Shown: piece by piece, positions 11,985 through 24,302 of the stretch | Layout of the letters: each line of letters begins with the position of its first letter | Numbering within the stretch: position 1 is the first letter of the stretch | DNA from: Eunapius fragilis | Taxonomy: Eukaryota; Porifera; Demospongiae; Spongillida; Spongillidae | Assembly: GCA_963681505.1 (NCBI GenBank) | Contig: OY811987.1 | Location: 2,666,124 to 2,730,123 of the forward strand | Direction: 5' to 3' | DNA: 64,000 bases | Program-made: the position numbers and the translations under genes | The notes under the pieces: generated by a model | Told to the model about the DNA's origin: nothing | What the model saw: the letters and a program-made list of their open reading frames with translations, nothing else | Database searches by the model: none

Positions 11985-12560
11985 CAAGATAGCTCAGAAA
12001 AAGTCTGTACAGAAATCCAAGAGTGTGGGGCCGAGGTTCATGCCATCCACGACTCCTTCCACTCGGCACAAAGTAGTATTGCTGATTGATGCTCTGAACT
12101 GTAAATCATGCACTCTTCGCAATATCCAGAGTCTATGCCACAATTATGATTAACACCCATGAATTGTTTTTTAACATTACCACCATCATATTTTTTTCAA
12201 AGGAGCAACACAAGGAGACCGACTTGCAATGCCTATAGATGCCCTGGATACCCTGGTTCTTATAAAGTGAACTACTGGAGACATTCTCCAAGTATAGGGT
12301 ATGGTGACAATGCATCAAGCCACCGGAACCATTTGCAATCTAAGAGAATGGTGTTTGCCTGCTCATGGAAAAGTTTAAGCCAACAGGTGTTAATGGTTTT
12401 CTTAAGCTTCCTCCCATTCTTTGGATTAGATAATGTATATTGTCACTTTCTGAGTGTCTCAAGCACTGTATAAGGACCAAGCCATGGTTTTTGCTGCTTA
12501 TCACCCTTTCTGCTATCACGTTGGGAGTACGTAAGAGGACCAATGTTCCAACCTTATGCA
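11985..12560 (+). mobile_element. Decayed LINE reverse-transcriptase fragment (family with GATQGD motif)
   Basis: The three frames together carry RT blocks in the right order: CGAEVHAIHDSFHSA, then LLIDALN and RNIQSLC, then GATQGDRLAMPIDAL, then a YGD-like active-site remnant followed by LREW. This order matches the RT type common in sponges and corals (GCEAAVHAM ... VLLVDASNAFN ... EGTTQGDPLAM). Many stops and shifts; clearly dead. A second LINE family from the one with the GKPAAF motif elsewhere in the window. Confidence 0.6.
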
Positions 12561-14335
12561 GCAAGATTAGTGTAAAATGTGTATAGATTGTATGTAACAA
12601 ATAGTGTAAACATACCTTGCCTTTTACTGATATTACACCATTTCAATTAATGCTTTGCAGGTAGGCTTATTGGCAAATAGTTGTGGTGATGTTATATGAT
12701 TGTACTTTCTTTAGAAAAGCTGTCCTGCCTATTGAAAATGAACCAGGATAGGGAAATGCTATTAACATTAATGGGAAGGCCGATAAAGGATTGTGACAGC
12801 TAAGAAATCATTGCAAGAACGGAAAGCATGAAAAAGGATTTATTCCAATCAGCTGAGGATAACATACGTATAGCCAAGGCACAGAAACTATATAAATGGG
12901 ACTATGATACAATTTGTGCACAGAAGTACATCTGTATCGGATATTTGTGAAGTCGAATAGTCTTTTGCACTGTTAACAAACTCCGTACCGTGATAGCTGA
13001 TAGTTAACCCATGCAGGAGCTCTAAGCCTATAGCAAATACATGTGTGCACACAAAAATAAAATAAAATGGACTTCTAGAGCAATAATGTAGATCAAATAC
13101 CATGCTCATTAAGTACCACGTTAAGTTCAGTATTAATGGTGTTAATAGGATCCAAATTCACAATGCAGATACATGTTCTGTACCTGCACAAGAATGAGGC
13201 CACACCTTTGCTGTCCTGTCTTTCAGTAAAGCTACTTCAGGCCATTAATCCATGAAGGTCACAATATATTATTGCCTGATAAGGTCTTGGGGAGGGTTCC
13301 TATGAGACCAATACCAATCTGTATCATACAAAGCCATTAAAGAAAAATGCATATACTTGCAGTGTCATTCACTTTTACTTTTAAATGGTTGCATGGTTGC
13401 AGGATAGTAGTCCCCTCCCAAAGCGAGGTCACCTTTACCATTGAATTTGCTAAATGCTCGTGTGAATGTAGAGTCTGGGGTTGCTAATTCTATAATTGTA
13501 CGGATTAATTTCTGTTCATTAAAATATTATTATGTCGGGAGGGAAATGCATGGAATGCAGTATAGTAACGATCAAGGCTTTATGTGAATTGGCTTTCCCT
13601 GTTGCCACAGTTTGAACAAGGTGAAAGAGCACATAACATTAGCTACTGGATGGATGTATGAAATCAATTGCTGCCACATGGTTCAGGATTTATGTAGGAC
13701 AATAGGGGAAAGTCATAGTAGTGCATAGCTTGTTTTAACCTTTCGTGGTAAGAACCAGGTAGTACCTGCCATGAATTTTAGTGCGGATTTCCTACGAAAC
13801 AATGCATGACTGTTAACCTTGAAGTAAAATCTACATACGCACCTGACTTGCATGGTCATTATTGATTAACCTGCTTGACCCAGAAGTCAACTTCTAAAGC
13901 ATCTACACATAGAAAAAATAATGTTTCCCTAATAAAGGGCCATTTCAACTTGGCCATTCCCAAGGATGCAGTGGTGCCACTGGCATGAAATGGCAGGCTT
14001 TCACTGTTGTTTCACTTCACACATATACCACTATCACACACCATATATGTCAACTTAGGATATTGGATATCTGAATTGTGGACAGTTGGATTAACAATTC
14101 AAAAAGTGTAGCACTTCCAGGTACACATGCTTGTATGAGTAAACGAATAAAAGCATGCACATTGCCTTGTTCTTTTCCTGGTTAGCATTATATTGTGCAG
14201 AATACTGCATAATAGTAAGCACTCATAGGATAAACTAGAACTGTATACCACTCTATAGACAGATGTTAAATAGAAACATCAATGGCTTATGGTCAGAGTA
14301 AATTGTGAAGTGTCATTAAAGTATTGATATTAGGG
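12561..14335. other. AT-rich stretch, probably more decayed element sequence
   Basis: No open frame above about 73 codons and no recognised exon. It lies between two LINE remnants of the same strand and is likely derived from them, but no protein motif is readable. Confidence 0.3.
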
Positions 14336-14510
14336 TCAAGAGAGCCAAAGGACCCAGCAGACATCCTAGTCACCGATTGTGACAATGGCATCTCAGCTGC
14401 CATTACATCTCCACCCAATTCTAGTACTATTGTGGAAGTGGTCATGAGCGCTGAGTTCATAAAATACTGTGGTGAATTGAGTATTCCACTGGAGTAGGAG
14501 AGTTATGGTG
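14336..14510 (+). mobile_element. LINE C-terminal fragment (restriction-like endonuclease region), plus strand
   Basis: Reads DPADILVTDCDNGISAAITS, the Pro-Ala-Asp endonuclease motif followed by the strand that in better copies reads FDITVTSPL. It fits the GKPAAF family found at 45848-47094. Heavily decayed. Confidence 0.5.
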
Positions 14511-14949
14511 CATGTTGAGCATGTTGAGCACTAAACATCTATGGTTATGTATGAACATATAACCACTGTCATTTCTTGCTGTGTTGGAAGCATTACAAGT
14601 CATAATGAATATTAACATACAGTTCTTTTGAAGCAGTGCATTGAGTATTTGAGTAGCATTTCTTGTAAATGTAAGAACTGACAGAATATTGTGAAAGCTT
14701 GTCCAATTTATTTCATTAAGTTTAGCAATGGTATTCAGAATAAGAAAAGTATTTCATCATTATTTTTATTTTTCTAAGTTTGGCAATTAATACAATATGC
14801 AGCAGAACACACAAAATGCACTATTAACTATTGATCTTGGAATGCTTGATTTCCCTGACATTTGCCATAAAAAGGGTCAAGTCAGTCTCCCATATAGAGC
14901 TGTGAGTTGTACTTTTATTTATTTATTGTTTTTTTAAATTTTTTAAAAA

Positions 14950-15347
14950 TTAGTTACAAAGAAACATACAAATTGTTACACCATTATATCTGGGATTAAC
15001 TCTGATAGATTTAACCAGCCATATAGAGAGCAGACGTGGCCTGTACCTAGGAACACTGGGTTCTGATAGTAAGGTGTGAAGCAAGCCGAGAGAGGTTGCA
15101 CTGTTCAGGACCCCAGCAGCAATAGCCAAAGGCACACTCACCCACCCAAGCTTAGAGCACTTGTGTCATTGCTGGCATGTTTTCTATTTTTTTCTGCTAT
15201 CTGAGCAGTTGACCCACTTGTCACACTGGCTTCATTGAATTGGATAGTGGTGATGTAACTGTTATTTCCAAAAAAAACCCAATTAGGAACCAGTACATCA
15301 GCCAGCACGTGCGCCAGGCACAAACACAGGAATACACATACTATCAT
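14950..15347 (-). mobile_element. LINE C-terminal fragment, minus strand
   Basis: On the minus strand: ADVLVPNW, then FNEASVTSGSTAQIAEKNRK, then VPLAIAA, and in another frame LSRLASHL. These are consecutive blocks of the endonuclease and post-endonuclease part of the GKPAAF family. Frame changes show it is dead. Confidence 0.6.
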
Positions 15348-15389
15348 AATATTCTCACAGTAACTGAGTGAGCCTATGTTCTAGTACCA

Positions 15390-15733
15390 AATGGGGTCTG
15401 GGGAAACCTGCAGCTTTTAATCTCGCTCACCACTTATGCAAAGCATCCTCAATGAAGCACGTATGGCAGTGGGATCATCTGACTGAGTTTCTGAACAAAG
15501 GAAGCATGCCTCTAATGAATTTAAGTGCTAGTGCTAGGTTGAGAATTATTCCTACTGGGCGGGAGCTGAAGCTCACTTACATCTTTCAGACCTTGCCTCT
15601 TGTGAGACAAAATTGCTCCCAATATAATGCCACCTCAACACTGTATGGTAGGCTCGACTTGGTTCTTGTCAGAGCAAATGTAAGAGCACTGTTATACCAA
15701 GCTATGGCATCAGCCCTGACACCCCAGCTTTAA
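15390..15733 (+). mobile_element. LINE C-terminal fragment, plus strand
   Basis: Begins WGLGKPAAFNLA and ends TLYGRLDLVLVRANVRALL, i.e. the endonuclease entry and the last 30 residues of the GKPAAF-family protein, with the middle altered. It lies head-to-head with the minus fragment just before it. Confidence 0.65.
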
Positions 15734-15784
15734 CTATATGATGACATCCAGCAGTCCGGGCATGGTCCTTGTGATTATTAATAG

Positions 15785-15965
15785 CATGCACTGTCTACTG
15801 TGGTGTGTGTGTACATGCTAGAAGAAGCCATCATCGCAGATTGCAGTAAATCCCAAATTTTTGGAGATCTGTATGGCAGGCTCAGCATCATACTTGTGCA
15901 AGAAAATAACCTTGCAAGACCCTTGCAAGTCGCATACATGCGGACTGTCGATCTGATGTATTTAT
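15785..15965 (+). mobile_element. LINE C-terminal tail fragment
   Basis: ADCSKSQIFGDLYGRLSIILVQ matches the C-terminal (here split: ADCSKSQIFG and DLYGRLSIILVQ) KSKxxxDLYGRLNxxLVR block of the GKPAAF family. Only the tail is kept. Confidence 0.5.
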
Positions 15966-16262
15966 GAAATATAATACAACCTATTATTGTTTTATGGTTA
16001 TTTATTAACATGCTTGTACACATGTACATGTATATATACTTTATTCATTATTATTATTATTATTATTATTTTTGAGCGAAAAAAAACTTATGAAACAAGT
16101 ATACACATATACATTACAAATAAAAGGACTAATATACAATAAGTTCTACGGATCTTCCACAGATGATCCTGCTCGTTATTATTATAATATTATAAATTTT
16201 CATGTGTTATTATTTTTATTTACTACCAATATTTTAATTAAAGAATAACAATATACTTATAG

Positions 16263-16448
16263 TTATAAACCTCTAGAACAAAATCCCATAAAAGTCACTA
16301 GATGGAGAGGAATGAGTGTTCCTAAGATGCTGGAGAAGAAACTGTGGCTTCTGGTATCACCAGTTGTGGCTGATAGCCTGTGACCTAGCTCCTTCAGGGA
16401 AAGAGGATCAAGTACTCCTGACAATTCAAAAGCTTCGGGGTGAAGCAT
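16263..16448 (-). mobile_element. Possible transposon-derived fragment
   Basis: Minus frame with GVLDPLSLKELGHRLSATTG resembles, from memory, a block found in sponge repeat-encoded proteins. Family not settled. The surrounding 15966-17470 is AT-rich with an ATT microsatellite at about 16047-16073 and nothing else recognised. Confidence 0.25.
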
Positions 16449-17474
16449 ATGCCAGTGTGTCCCTCCAAATAAGCATACTAGACCTTCTTCAGGTCCTCTG
16501 CCTGACTAGTGACAGTGCCTGCTGCCATATTGGACTGTGCCAGGTGTGAAGGAGCATAGGCTCATAGTTCAGAAGTGTCCAGTAATACTGACTTATTTTT
16601 AATGTTGTAGAAAAAAAGCCTGTCAAGCAATGAGAGTTATTTGTACTACTATTATCGACATTCCTACATTCTAGAGCTCAATAAGTACTTAAATCAGCTT
16701 CAATTTTAATTTTTAGCACGCGTCACCTAATTACATACATTATAGCCACCCCACCATGTGTATGGTAGAATTATCACACTGAAGTTGAACATCAGTCATT
16801 AGGCCGATGCAAACAACCTATTGAGATGTAAATTATGATTTTTCAAACTTTGAAGTTGTCATGCTTTATTCAGTTGTCAATTGGAGGCTACAGTATGTGT
16901 ATTTGATTTTTTTTTTCTTTTTAATCATTAAAGGTTGTTATATTTGCCTAACGTAGGCATTGTATGTTAGCACTTTTGTTAAGGAATAGTATCCATTTCT
17001 AACTCTTTTCCCTTCTTAGCAGTTCATTCCAATGCGTTCATTACATGTATTATGTGTAGTATTGGCCTTTATTCTATAAATGCATGCAGAATACGACCAC
17101 TGCAAAGCAATGTATATATGTATTTTTGTATTTTCCGCTTTAATAACAGGATTAACCACACATTTCAAATTGATATCAAAGTATTCAACATACCATTAAT
17201 TAACATGTTTGCTTCTCCACCTCTGGTGGATAATCAGCAGACCAACTCCCAAAGAAGCCCAACAACTGTTATGGGCTGGTTGAGATGCTGTCTCAGTTGT
17301 CATACTGTGCAGTGCTATTGTGTGCCTGCATAGAAGCAGGCTTTGTATTCACCATGCATGTGTTGTGAGCTGGCCCTAGCACATGTGAGAGCAGAGTGTT
17401 GTAAATTATTGTCTACATCTTAGTCTGGATCCTCGTGTTGAAGCAGGAAGTGGTGTGGGGCATGAAAGACATCC

Positions 17475-17800
17475 TCATTCCTCATTGGGATTTGGGTAAA
17501 CCAGCAGCCTTTGATCTGACTGTTACGCTAAATTCAAGCCAGTAGATTACTAGAAGCAAGTGTGACAAGTGGATCTGCAGCTCTGGCAGCCGAGGTGTGC
17601 AAGCTCAACTCTAATGTTGCCAAATGCTTAGAGCTTGGCTATTCATGTACAGTAGAGACTCTGGGGTTACAGAGGCCATGCATACCTTGTCATGCCTAGC
17701 CACCACTCTCATGCCATTTGTCAATTGTATGGCCAGCTTAGCCTTACTTTGAGCCATCTTACGGGCACTCCTGTCACAGGGATCAATTGTTGAAGCTCCA
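17475..17800 (+). mobile_element. LINE C-terminal fragment, plus strand
   Basis: KPAAFDLTVTLN, LLEASVTSGSAALAAEVCK and AKCLELGYSC occur in order, the same blocks as in the copy at 50460-50800, to which it is clearly closest. Broken by stops and shifts. Confidence 0.65.
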
Positions 17801-18060
17801 TAGGACTTAACTATCTGTAGCCTGTAATGTTTTATTGTAAGTTTCCAGTCCATCTCTCTTAGTATACTGTATTGTATGGGGCTGTTCATAAATTACATCA
17901 CGCTAAGGGGGCAGGGGGAGGGGGGGTGACGATGGGATAATGCGTGACGAGGGGGTGTTCATAATGGTCAAAATAAGCGTGATGTACCTTATGGATGGCC
18001 CCTATTATTAAGCTAACCTATACCATCCATTTGTTAATGATGCACAGATGTTGTCTTTCA
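17801..18060. other. Short spacer with a G-rich patch
   Basis: GGGGGCAGGGGGAGGGG at about 17905; nothing coding seen before the acceptor at 18060. Confidence 0.3.
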
Positions 18061-18247
18061 GTTATATGGCATAGATTATGAAGGTCCACTGCCAGAGATG
18101 CAGGAAGATGGAGGTGTCCATGTACCTGCAATTTCCACAAGCATTTCAGAGGATGAATATGAAGACCTGTGTTTAATGATAGACCCAATGGCTAGGAGTC
18201 GTAATTATGGAATTGACATTTATTTAGACGTTGATGTGAGGCCTTGA
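18061..18247 (+). mobile_element. Exon-like tail of an integrase-core transposon-derived protein
   Basis: After a good acceptor (TGTCTTTCAG) the frame reads YGIDYEGPLPEMQED ... ISEDEYEDLCLMIDP ... YGIDIYLDVDV. This layout matches the C-terminal end of integrase-core proteins found in many invertebrate and fish genomes (YGIDWxGP ... L ... YGIDIYL). No integrase domain is visible upstream within the window, so only the tail is kept. The stop falls inside the jacalin-gene duplicate described next, so it is probably fortuitous. Confidence 0.45.
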
Positions 18248-18560
18248 GTAATAAAAGCACTCCCTCCTCCTTCACCGTAGAGCGGACTGTCAGCCTGCAC
18301 CTCTCTGAATGGTAATTTACATGCAACAAATGCGCCAGGTATATGATTGATTTATGCGAGAATTATTTTATCCTTACGTTACTTCTTCGATCCCTAGCTC
18401 ATCTGCAATAGCCACGAACGTTCCATTGGCCTTAGTAGACTTGAGACTGCGCCGAGTATAGCTACTTTGAGCGACCAATGTTCGACCAGCATCCCGCGCA
18501 CTGCAAATCCCAAAGAGCAGAGCGACAGTACACACGAAGCAGCTTTAAATTAGAGTGCTT
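18232..18560 (-). pseudogene. 5' part of a jacalin-like lectin gene, inverted copy of 28760-29080
   Basis: Reverse complement of the stretch at 28760-29080 with few differences by eye. On the minus strand it includes YGEGGGSAFITQGLTS, the first strand of a jacalin-type domain, and then stops abruptly at GATGTGAG. The upstream exon-like pieces (SALWDLQCAGCWSN and ATFVAIADELGIEEV) are shared by both copies. Truncated; likely non-functional. Confidence 0.5.
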
Positions 18561-18611
18561 GTATATTATTATGCTTGCTTGCTTGCATGCGGAGAACGAT
18601 CGTCTTATACA

Positions 18612-19562
18612 AGTAAATAAAAAAGCTTCTCTATGAGAAAGTTGGTGGGATATAGGATTTGAAGGCAATGGTAGTGTAAAAAGCAAGGAAACAAGGGTCT
18701 GTAATAGTAAGGGAAAATGTCATAGTCCTATATTTAGCCCGTTTGTAGCATATACTATGTTCGTGTCCTAAATATAGGACTATGACATTTTCTTTACTAT
18801 TACAGACCCTTTTTTCCTTGTTTTTACACTACCATTGCCTTCAAATCCTATATCCCACCAACTTTCTCATAGAGAAGCTTTTTTATTTACTTGTTTAATT
18901 CATTTTTTCTTTGTTCGTGCACATTGATCCGTAATGTTCAGCCACCAATGTCATATTGTAAACCACGCTTAGTAAGAGTAGATAGCTACATTTACATACC
19001 TTTGAATAACTTTTATTCTTTATCGGCATTACTCTTTCGATGGCCTCGTTTGGTTTTTCAGGGTACACTTAGCCTTCCCGTACCGCACTCTCTTCGCCAA
19101 GCGAGCAGATTCAGGACTCTCCCAATAACGTTGCCTTTTAGAGGACCGCTTCTTTTCTACGTTCAGCGAACTGTTTCTATTTTGGGTCTGCTTGATACTG
19201 CCATTTTTAAATTTAAGATACCAGTTTACCAAGATATAACATCGGCTATTTTATATGAAAGCGACTCTTCCAACCTATTCATTGTTTAAAAGTGTTCCTA
19301 TCCCGAGTTATGCGTTGCCAAGAGGAGACCATGTTCCGGGATTGGGTACGAGGATGGCAGTACCCTTTTGTTCTCTACAACCGCGCGGTTCTATGACATA
19401 AAACAAAGACGAAACTGCTCATTTTCGACTCTAGTTCGATTGCTATAACAAACTAAACGATCCGATCGTCGGAGTCTTGTTAGAGACGGGTCGCGTGTTT
19501 TTAATGGGTTCATAGTCGGGGTCAAATCCTATATGGAAGTTTCTAGCGAAACTTCCGATCCT
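18612..19562 (-). mobile_element. Composite foldback element, copy 1
   Basis: Unclassified element, read on the minus strand: a terminal hairpin at 19537-19558 (arms GGAAGTTTC, loop GCTA), ATATAGGATTTGACCCC, a conserved leader of about 270 bases with ATAACTCGGGATAGGAAC, a short remnant of a basic protein (KKRSSKRQRYWESPESARLAKR at 19029-19232, here truncated, in two pieces KKRSSKRQRYWES and PESARLAKR), then a 280-bp foldback at 18612-18893 whose long arms end in ACAAGTAAATAAA. The same parts in the same order are present at 26873-28014, 29745-30347 and 55458-57876. Looks non-autonomous and broken. Class not resolved; no transposase or RT domain is visible in any copy. Confidence 0.65.
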
Positions 19563-19868
19563 CTGTGTGTAGCTCTAACTCCACTCTCTCCCTCACCCCC
19601 TCACCCAATGAACAGGTGATGCAACGTTTGATGGGTATCTCTGGGGACTACTGGCGACAGTACTTGTTTCCTGTGGACAATCCTGAGCCCCAGTCCCCAG
19701 CCCCATCTGGTCAGTTCAGTCCCAGCATGGCTTTGCTTGTGCAAACCCACAGGAGACAAGTGCTGTCGCCAGTAGTCCCCAGAGATACCCATCAAACGTT
19801 GCATCACCTGTTAATTGGGTGAGAGGATGAGGGAGAGGGTGGAGTTAGAGCTACACCACAGAGGATTC
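19557..19868. mobile_element. Foldback with about 120-bp inverted arms
   Basis: Left arm about 19557-19677 and right arm about 19747-19868 are inverted complements with a handful of mismatches (for example GATGCAACGTTTGATGGGTA against TACCCATCAAACGTTGCATC). The 70-base centre contains GACAATCCTGAGCCCCAGTC, which recurs as a direct repeat at about 19923-19962. It abuts or cuts the hairpin end of composite element copy 1. No flanking duplication found. Confidence 0.75.
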
Positions 19869-19869
19869 A

Positions 19870-22099
19870 AATAGACAACCTCTGGTTGCAGCTGTGTGTC
19901 CTTCCACATGTCTGAAGGCTCTGGACAATCCTCAGCCCCAGTCCCCAGCCCCATCAGTTCAAATGCTTCTAAGCCCAAGAGGGCTGGGACATTCTTTGCC
20001 CCTCCTAACTGAGCTGTGTGGTATACCAGACCTTCAATATTACGTGTATTCATGTCTGTGACATATTCATGTTGAGCAAAAGTTTGTATTTGTATGGCAG
20101 CTAGCTATGATGAAATGAAAGTAATATATTTTGTAAGGTTACTTTCAGGTGATGTGCATAGTAACCGCATACGATTCTTTGTTAACATATTTAGCTAGGA
20201 TCCATACATGACAAAAGGAGTCACACCCTCTCGTAAACCCGTCCCGTAAGTACGTGGCATATTACCGTTTTCGAATATTGTCCGCGATGTTGAAATCCTC
20301 CGAACGTAGCAGGTAAGCTCAAACACCCAATAACAGATATGGGCTATTGCTATACGAATGGACCCCCCTAGTTACGGGCGCAGGCCTGTACAGCTATACA
20401 GGGCAGTAGCCACATTATCTTAAGTGGTCCGGTTGTAATGACTGTAAGCCCGGTACATGTAGGAAAATAATCATCAGGGGAAGGGCGGAAGAAGCTCTGC
20501 GACGCAGTTCAATTTATTTTTCAGCGTCAACACATGCAGCTGACAAAAGCAAGGTTATTTCAATTATGCGTAGGCCTACACGTATATCGAAAGGGCCGGG
20601 GTTCCTACCCCCACCCCCACCCCCCCCCCCCCCCCCTAGCCTCCCCTCCCCTCCCGCATTACGTTCTGTAACTGGTAAATATATATTTTTCAATGCCATG
20701 ATGGATCACGTAATAATCAAATGTGAGAGTACAGATGAGAGTACAGTGTAAACTTGGATAACCTTGTATACTAGGTAAACATGACTGTTAAAGGACTTAT
20801 TTTAGTGTATATAATAATAAATGTGCATTTATTCCTTTTTATTCCGTATACATATTAGTATACTGGTATATATCAGCATGCACGATGGTATTACGCAATT
20901 TAGTACGCAATATTGGACAGGAGTCTTTTTTTTTCCTCAGGGAAAATGAGGTCTGGTTAAAACCGTAGAACCGGACTGTAGCGGTACGGCCCTGCTACAA
21001 GGACGGCGGAAGGTGTTTTTCAGTGGGGGGATAAAACTATGACATGTAATTACATGGGCGTGGCAGATAAGGTAACGCAGATTTTCATGTCCTCAGTATG
21101 TTCCTCGTTTGCGTGTACGCACCTCTACTAATGAACCCGGTAAAGCCCGCCCCACGCCACTGATAATACCCAGGTCTGGGTACGAGACTACACCCCCCCC
21201 CCCCCCGCCCCACCCATGCCACTGATAATACACACATTTAAGTTTCACATTTCAGAGACGTTGACCTTACTTTCAGTGTCAGAGGTCAATGTATGATGTT
21301 GTGAAAAGAAGTTGTGGCCTGTGTACTCAAATGCTCTACCCCACTGCATCCAAACATGAGTTAGCAGCAATCACCCTGATGTCCATGTTTAGTGGCTGTG
21401 AGCAGGGGTGATATCGATGGAATTCTGTAGGCCGTACGCACCACTTTTAACCATCTTGGAAAAGATTACATTCTTGTGAGGGTACATGTATGGTGTGATG
21501 TCATTTTAAGTTGGGGTATGGGATATGTGGTTCTTAAATGTGTACGATGTATGTTTGTTTGTATGGTCCAAAAATCAAAGAGTGACATCATTGATGGACG
21601 CTCCCTATGCCCCTGTCAGTTACGTAAGAGGGATTTGACCTTTATTAATTCACATAGCCCCTATTTATAACCAGTCACATAGTATTTGAACCGCAGCAGA
21701 TATTGTGGTCGCCCGGCAACACCGGTTCTAAACTGGTTTATACGCAGATGTTCGTGTTTGTTCAGTACATACTATGTATGTAACATGTGTTCGTGTTCTT
21801 GTTGTGTCGTCTGCACCTCGTAACCGTGATCATGCACTCACCCCTCACACTTTACACTACACAGTGGTAAATGCCATTTGCATGTGCAGTAATGATATTC
21901 ACAGGTCAGATCCCACCTACTTGGGGCGTGGTCACGTGACAATGATAGACGCAAAAGAGATGTTGCGTGGTGTGTGCTGACACTTCCAGGCTAGAGCACA
22001 CACCACACTGCCCCCCTGATTATAAGGAAAATATGTCTTCTCAGGCTGTAATGTTGCTTGTTCCTGTGGTATCAATTCATGTTCTTTTTCCCCACACAG
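19870..22099. other. Intergenic region before the TRIM gene
   Basis: No exon identified. It has a C-rich run at about 20608-20637, a second at 21193-21206, and at about 21171-21190 a half end (GTCTGGGTACGAGAC) of the small Mutator-like foldback seen whole at 31647. The motif CCACTGATAATAC occurs twice nearby. The upstream exon(s) of the TRIM gene, including its start codon, must lie here but could not be fixed. Confidence 0.4.
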
Positions 22100-24284
22100 A
22101 TCTGGCCTCTTCCCTCCACACACCATATGTCAGCTGTGCTCTAAGCCCTACACAGACCCTAGGATCCTTTCATGTCTACACTCTTTCTGTGGGCAGTGTC
22201 TGCATATGGAGATAGAGAGGTCTGGGAACAAGCAGACGATGGAGTGTCCTACCTGTCAGAGAAGTATCACCATACCAGTGGGTGGAGTCAATGCTATACC
22301 TCAGAACCTCCATCTTGGTTTTGAGGTGGAGGTGGCTGGGTGCATGTCCAAGATTGGCAGTGGTGGTGAAAAGTCATGTGATGCTTGTGATGGGGGCAAG
22401 GGGCCTGCAGTGGTGTTCTGTTGTACATGTGGTCAGTTCCTCTGTACCTTCTGTCATGAGCACCACAAACACAGTAAGGTACTGCGCCATCACCAGATGG
22501 TAGGACTAGACCAGGAGTTTATCAGTCTACTTCCATCCATCATGACACCAACTGAACATCTCTGCTCCCAACCTCATCATGAGAAAAAGAAGTTAAAATT
22601 CTACTGTGAGTCCTGCCAGTGTCTGGTTTGCAGAGACTGTACCCTAGTCCTTCACAAGGACCACAGGATTGCTGAGGTGTGCAATATTGCAAAGGTCCAC
22701 AGAGATGGAATGAGAGAGGCACTTGTGTGTGCACAGGAAATGGCCTCAAAGCTGACCAGTGCCATTGGTGCCAATGACAAGATGGCAGAACAGGTTGAGA
22801 CTTCCAGGGAGAATGCCACACTGCTCATAAACCAAACCTTTGAACAGCTCCACCAAGCCATAGAGGAAAGGAAGAAGACACTGTTGTCAGAGATAGGGGC
22901 CATTTCACTTTCCAAGACAACAGCTCTGTCCCTCCAGAAGGAACAGTTAGTGAAGATACAAGATGAGATTGGTCGCTACACTGAGATGACCTCCCACATC
23001 CTCCAGACCCACACTGAACATGAGGTGGTAGCTCTTGGAGATCTGCTACCCACTGAACTGAAGGCCACCCTGAAGAAGGTTGGGGGAGTCTCCCTCACTC
23101 CCAGTCAGTCCAGTGACATACATGTGACCCTACACACTGACTCTCTGATGAAGGAACTCTCCATATTTGGTCATGTAATGACCTCATCTCCATTCCAAAG
23201 CACATGGTCTTCTAAGTCAGCAGCCAGGATGGACAAGGTGTATGGTGTAAAAGTGGAGACCAAGAGCTCAGAGGGAGAGAGGTACCCATATGGGGGTCTG
23301 CAGGTGAAGGTTGAGCTGAGGCCCAAGTCACATGATGGAGCAGTTGTCCCAGGAAAGGTGGAGGACCATGGAGATGGTACCTATACCATCACTCTCACCC
23401 CTCAGGCTGCTGGTCCTCACCAGCTCCTCATCACAATGGATGGTGAACATGTACAGGGCAGTCCTCATGACTTTGATGTGAGGCCTAGCTACAGCACCTT
23501 ATGTAACCCCCAGCAAGTTATCAGTTGTAGTGGTGGTCCATTAGATGTTGCCATCCATGACAGTGGAGACATCTATGTAGGCTATTATGGCGATAACAGT
23601 ATTCATGTGTTTGACCAAGGTGGTCATGAGAAGAGAGCCATAGGTAGTCGTGGGAGTGGAGATGGCCAGTTCATTTCTCCATATGGTATATCCATCAAGG
23701 GAGATGTGATGTATGTTGCTGATTTTAATAATAATCGCATTCAGAAGCTGACAACAGGAGGACAGTTCCTACAAAAGTTTGGCCAACATGGATCAGGTCA
23801 GGGACATTTTAATGGACCAGTATCAGTTATTGTTGACCAAAGAGATAGGATGATTGTTGCTGACCGTAACAACCAAAGGGTAATGACGTTGGATCAAAAT
23901 GGCAGCTGGCTATTGGTCATAAATGGTAATGTCTCTGGTGCTCAGGGTTATAATAATCCATGGGGTCTTGCCTTGGACCCTCAAGGGAACATCCATGTTG
24001 CAGCCTGGGGTTCTAACACCATCAAAGTCTTCACACCAGAGGGGAGCTATGTCAGATCATATGGAGATGTTACGGGTCCAATTGGAATAGCAATTGATGA
24101 AGAAGGTTACAGCCTTGTCTGTGAGTGGAGTGGCAATTGTCTCTCCATCTTTGATCCTAAGGGAAACAAGATCCACACAGTTGGAAATCTCACTAATCCC
24201 CATGGTGTTGCTCTGGATCCTATAAGTGGTAGTCTGTATGTAGCCAACTATGGTGCTAACACCGTCTTGAAGTATTCTTTGTAG
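22100..24284 (+). CDS. TRIM-NHL protein: RING, two B-boxes, coiled coil, filamin domain, NHL repeats (last exon)
   Basis: Likely E3 ubiquitin ligase of the TRIM2/3/71-like class. An ATG at 22206 gives 692 aa, but the same frame stays open upstream to an acceptor (CCCCACACAG) ending at 22099 and there completes a C3HC4 RING: CQLC, CLHSFCGQC, CPTC. The true start is therefore in an earlier exon not found. Numbering from M at 22206: RING end 1-20; B-box 1 about 58-100; B-box 2 about 120-160; coiled coil about 160-290; filamin-type Ig about 345-440 (DGTYTITLTPQAAGPH, VQGSPHDFDV); about six NHL repeats 455-690 (GDGQFISPYGI, MYVADFNNNRIQ, GNIHVAAWGSNTIKVF). All domains look intact and the frame ends in TAG. 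TRIM-filamin-NHL genes are numerous in sponges, so orthology to one vertebrate TRIM is not claimed. Confidence 0.9.
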
Positions 24285-24302
24285 TAGTGATGTAATGATG
24301 AT

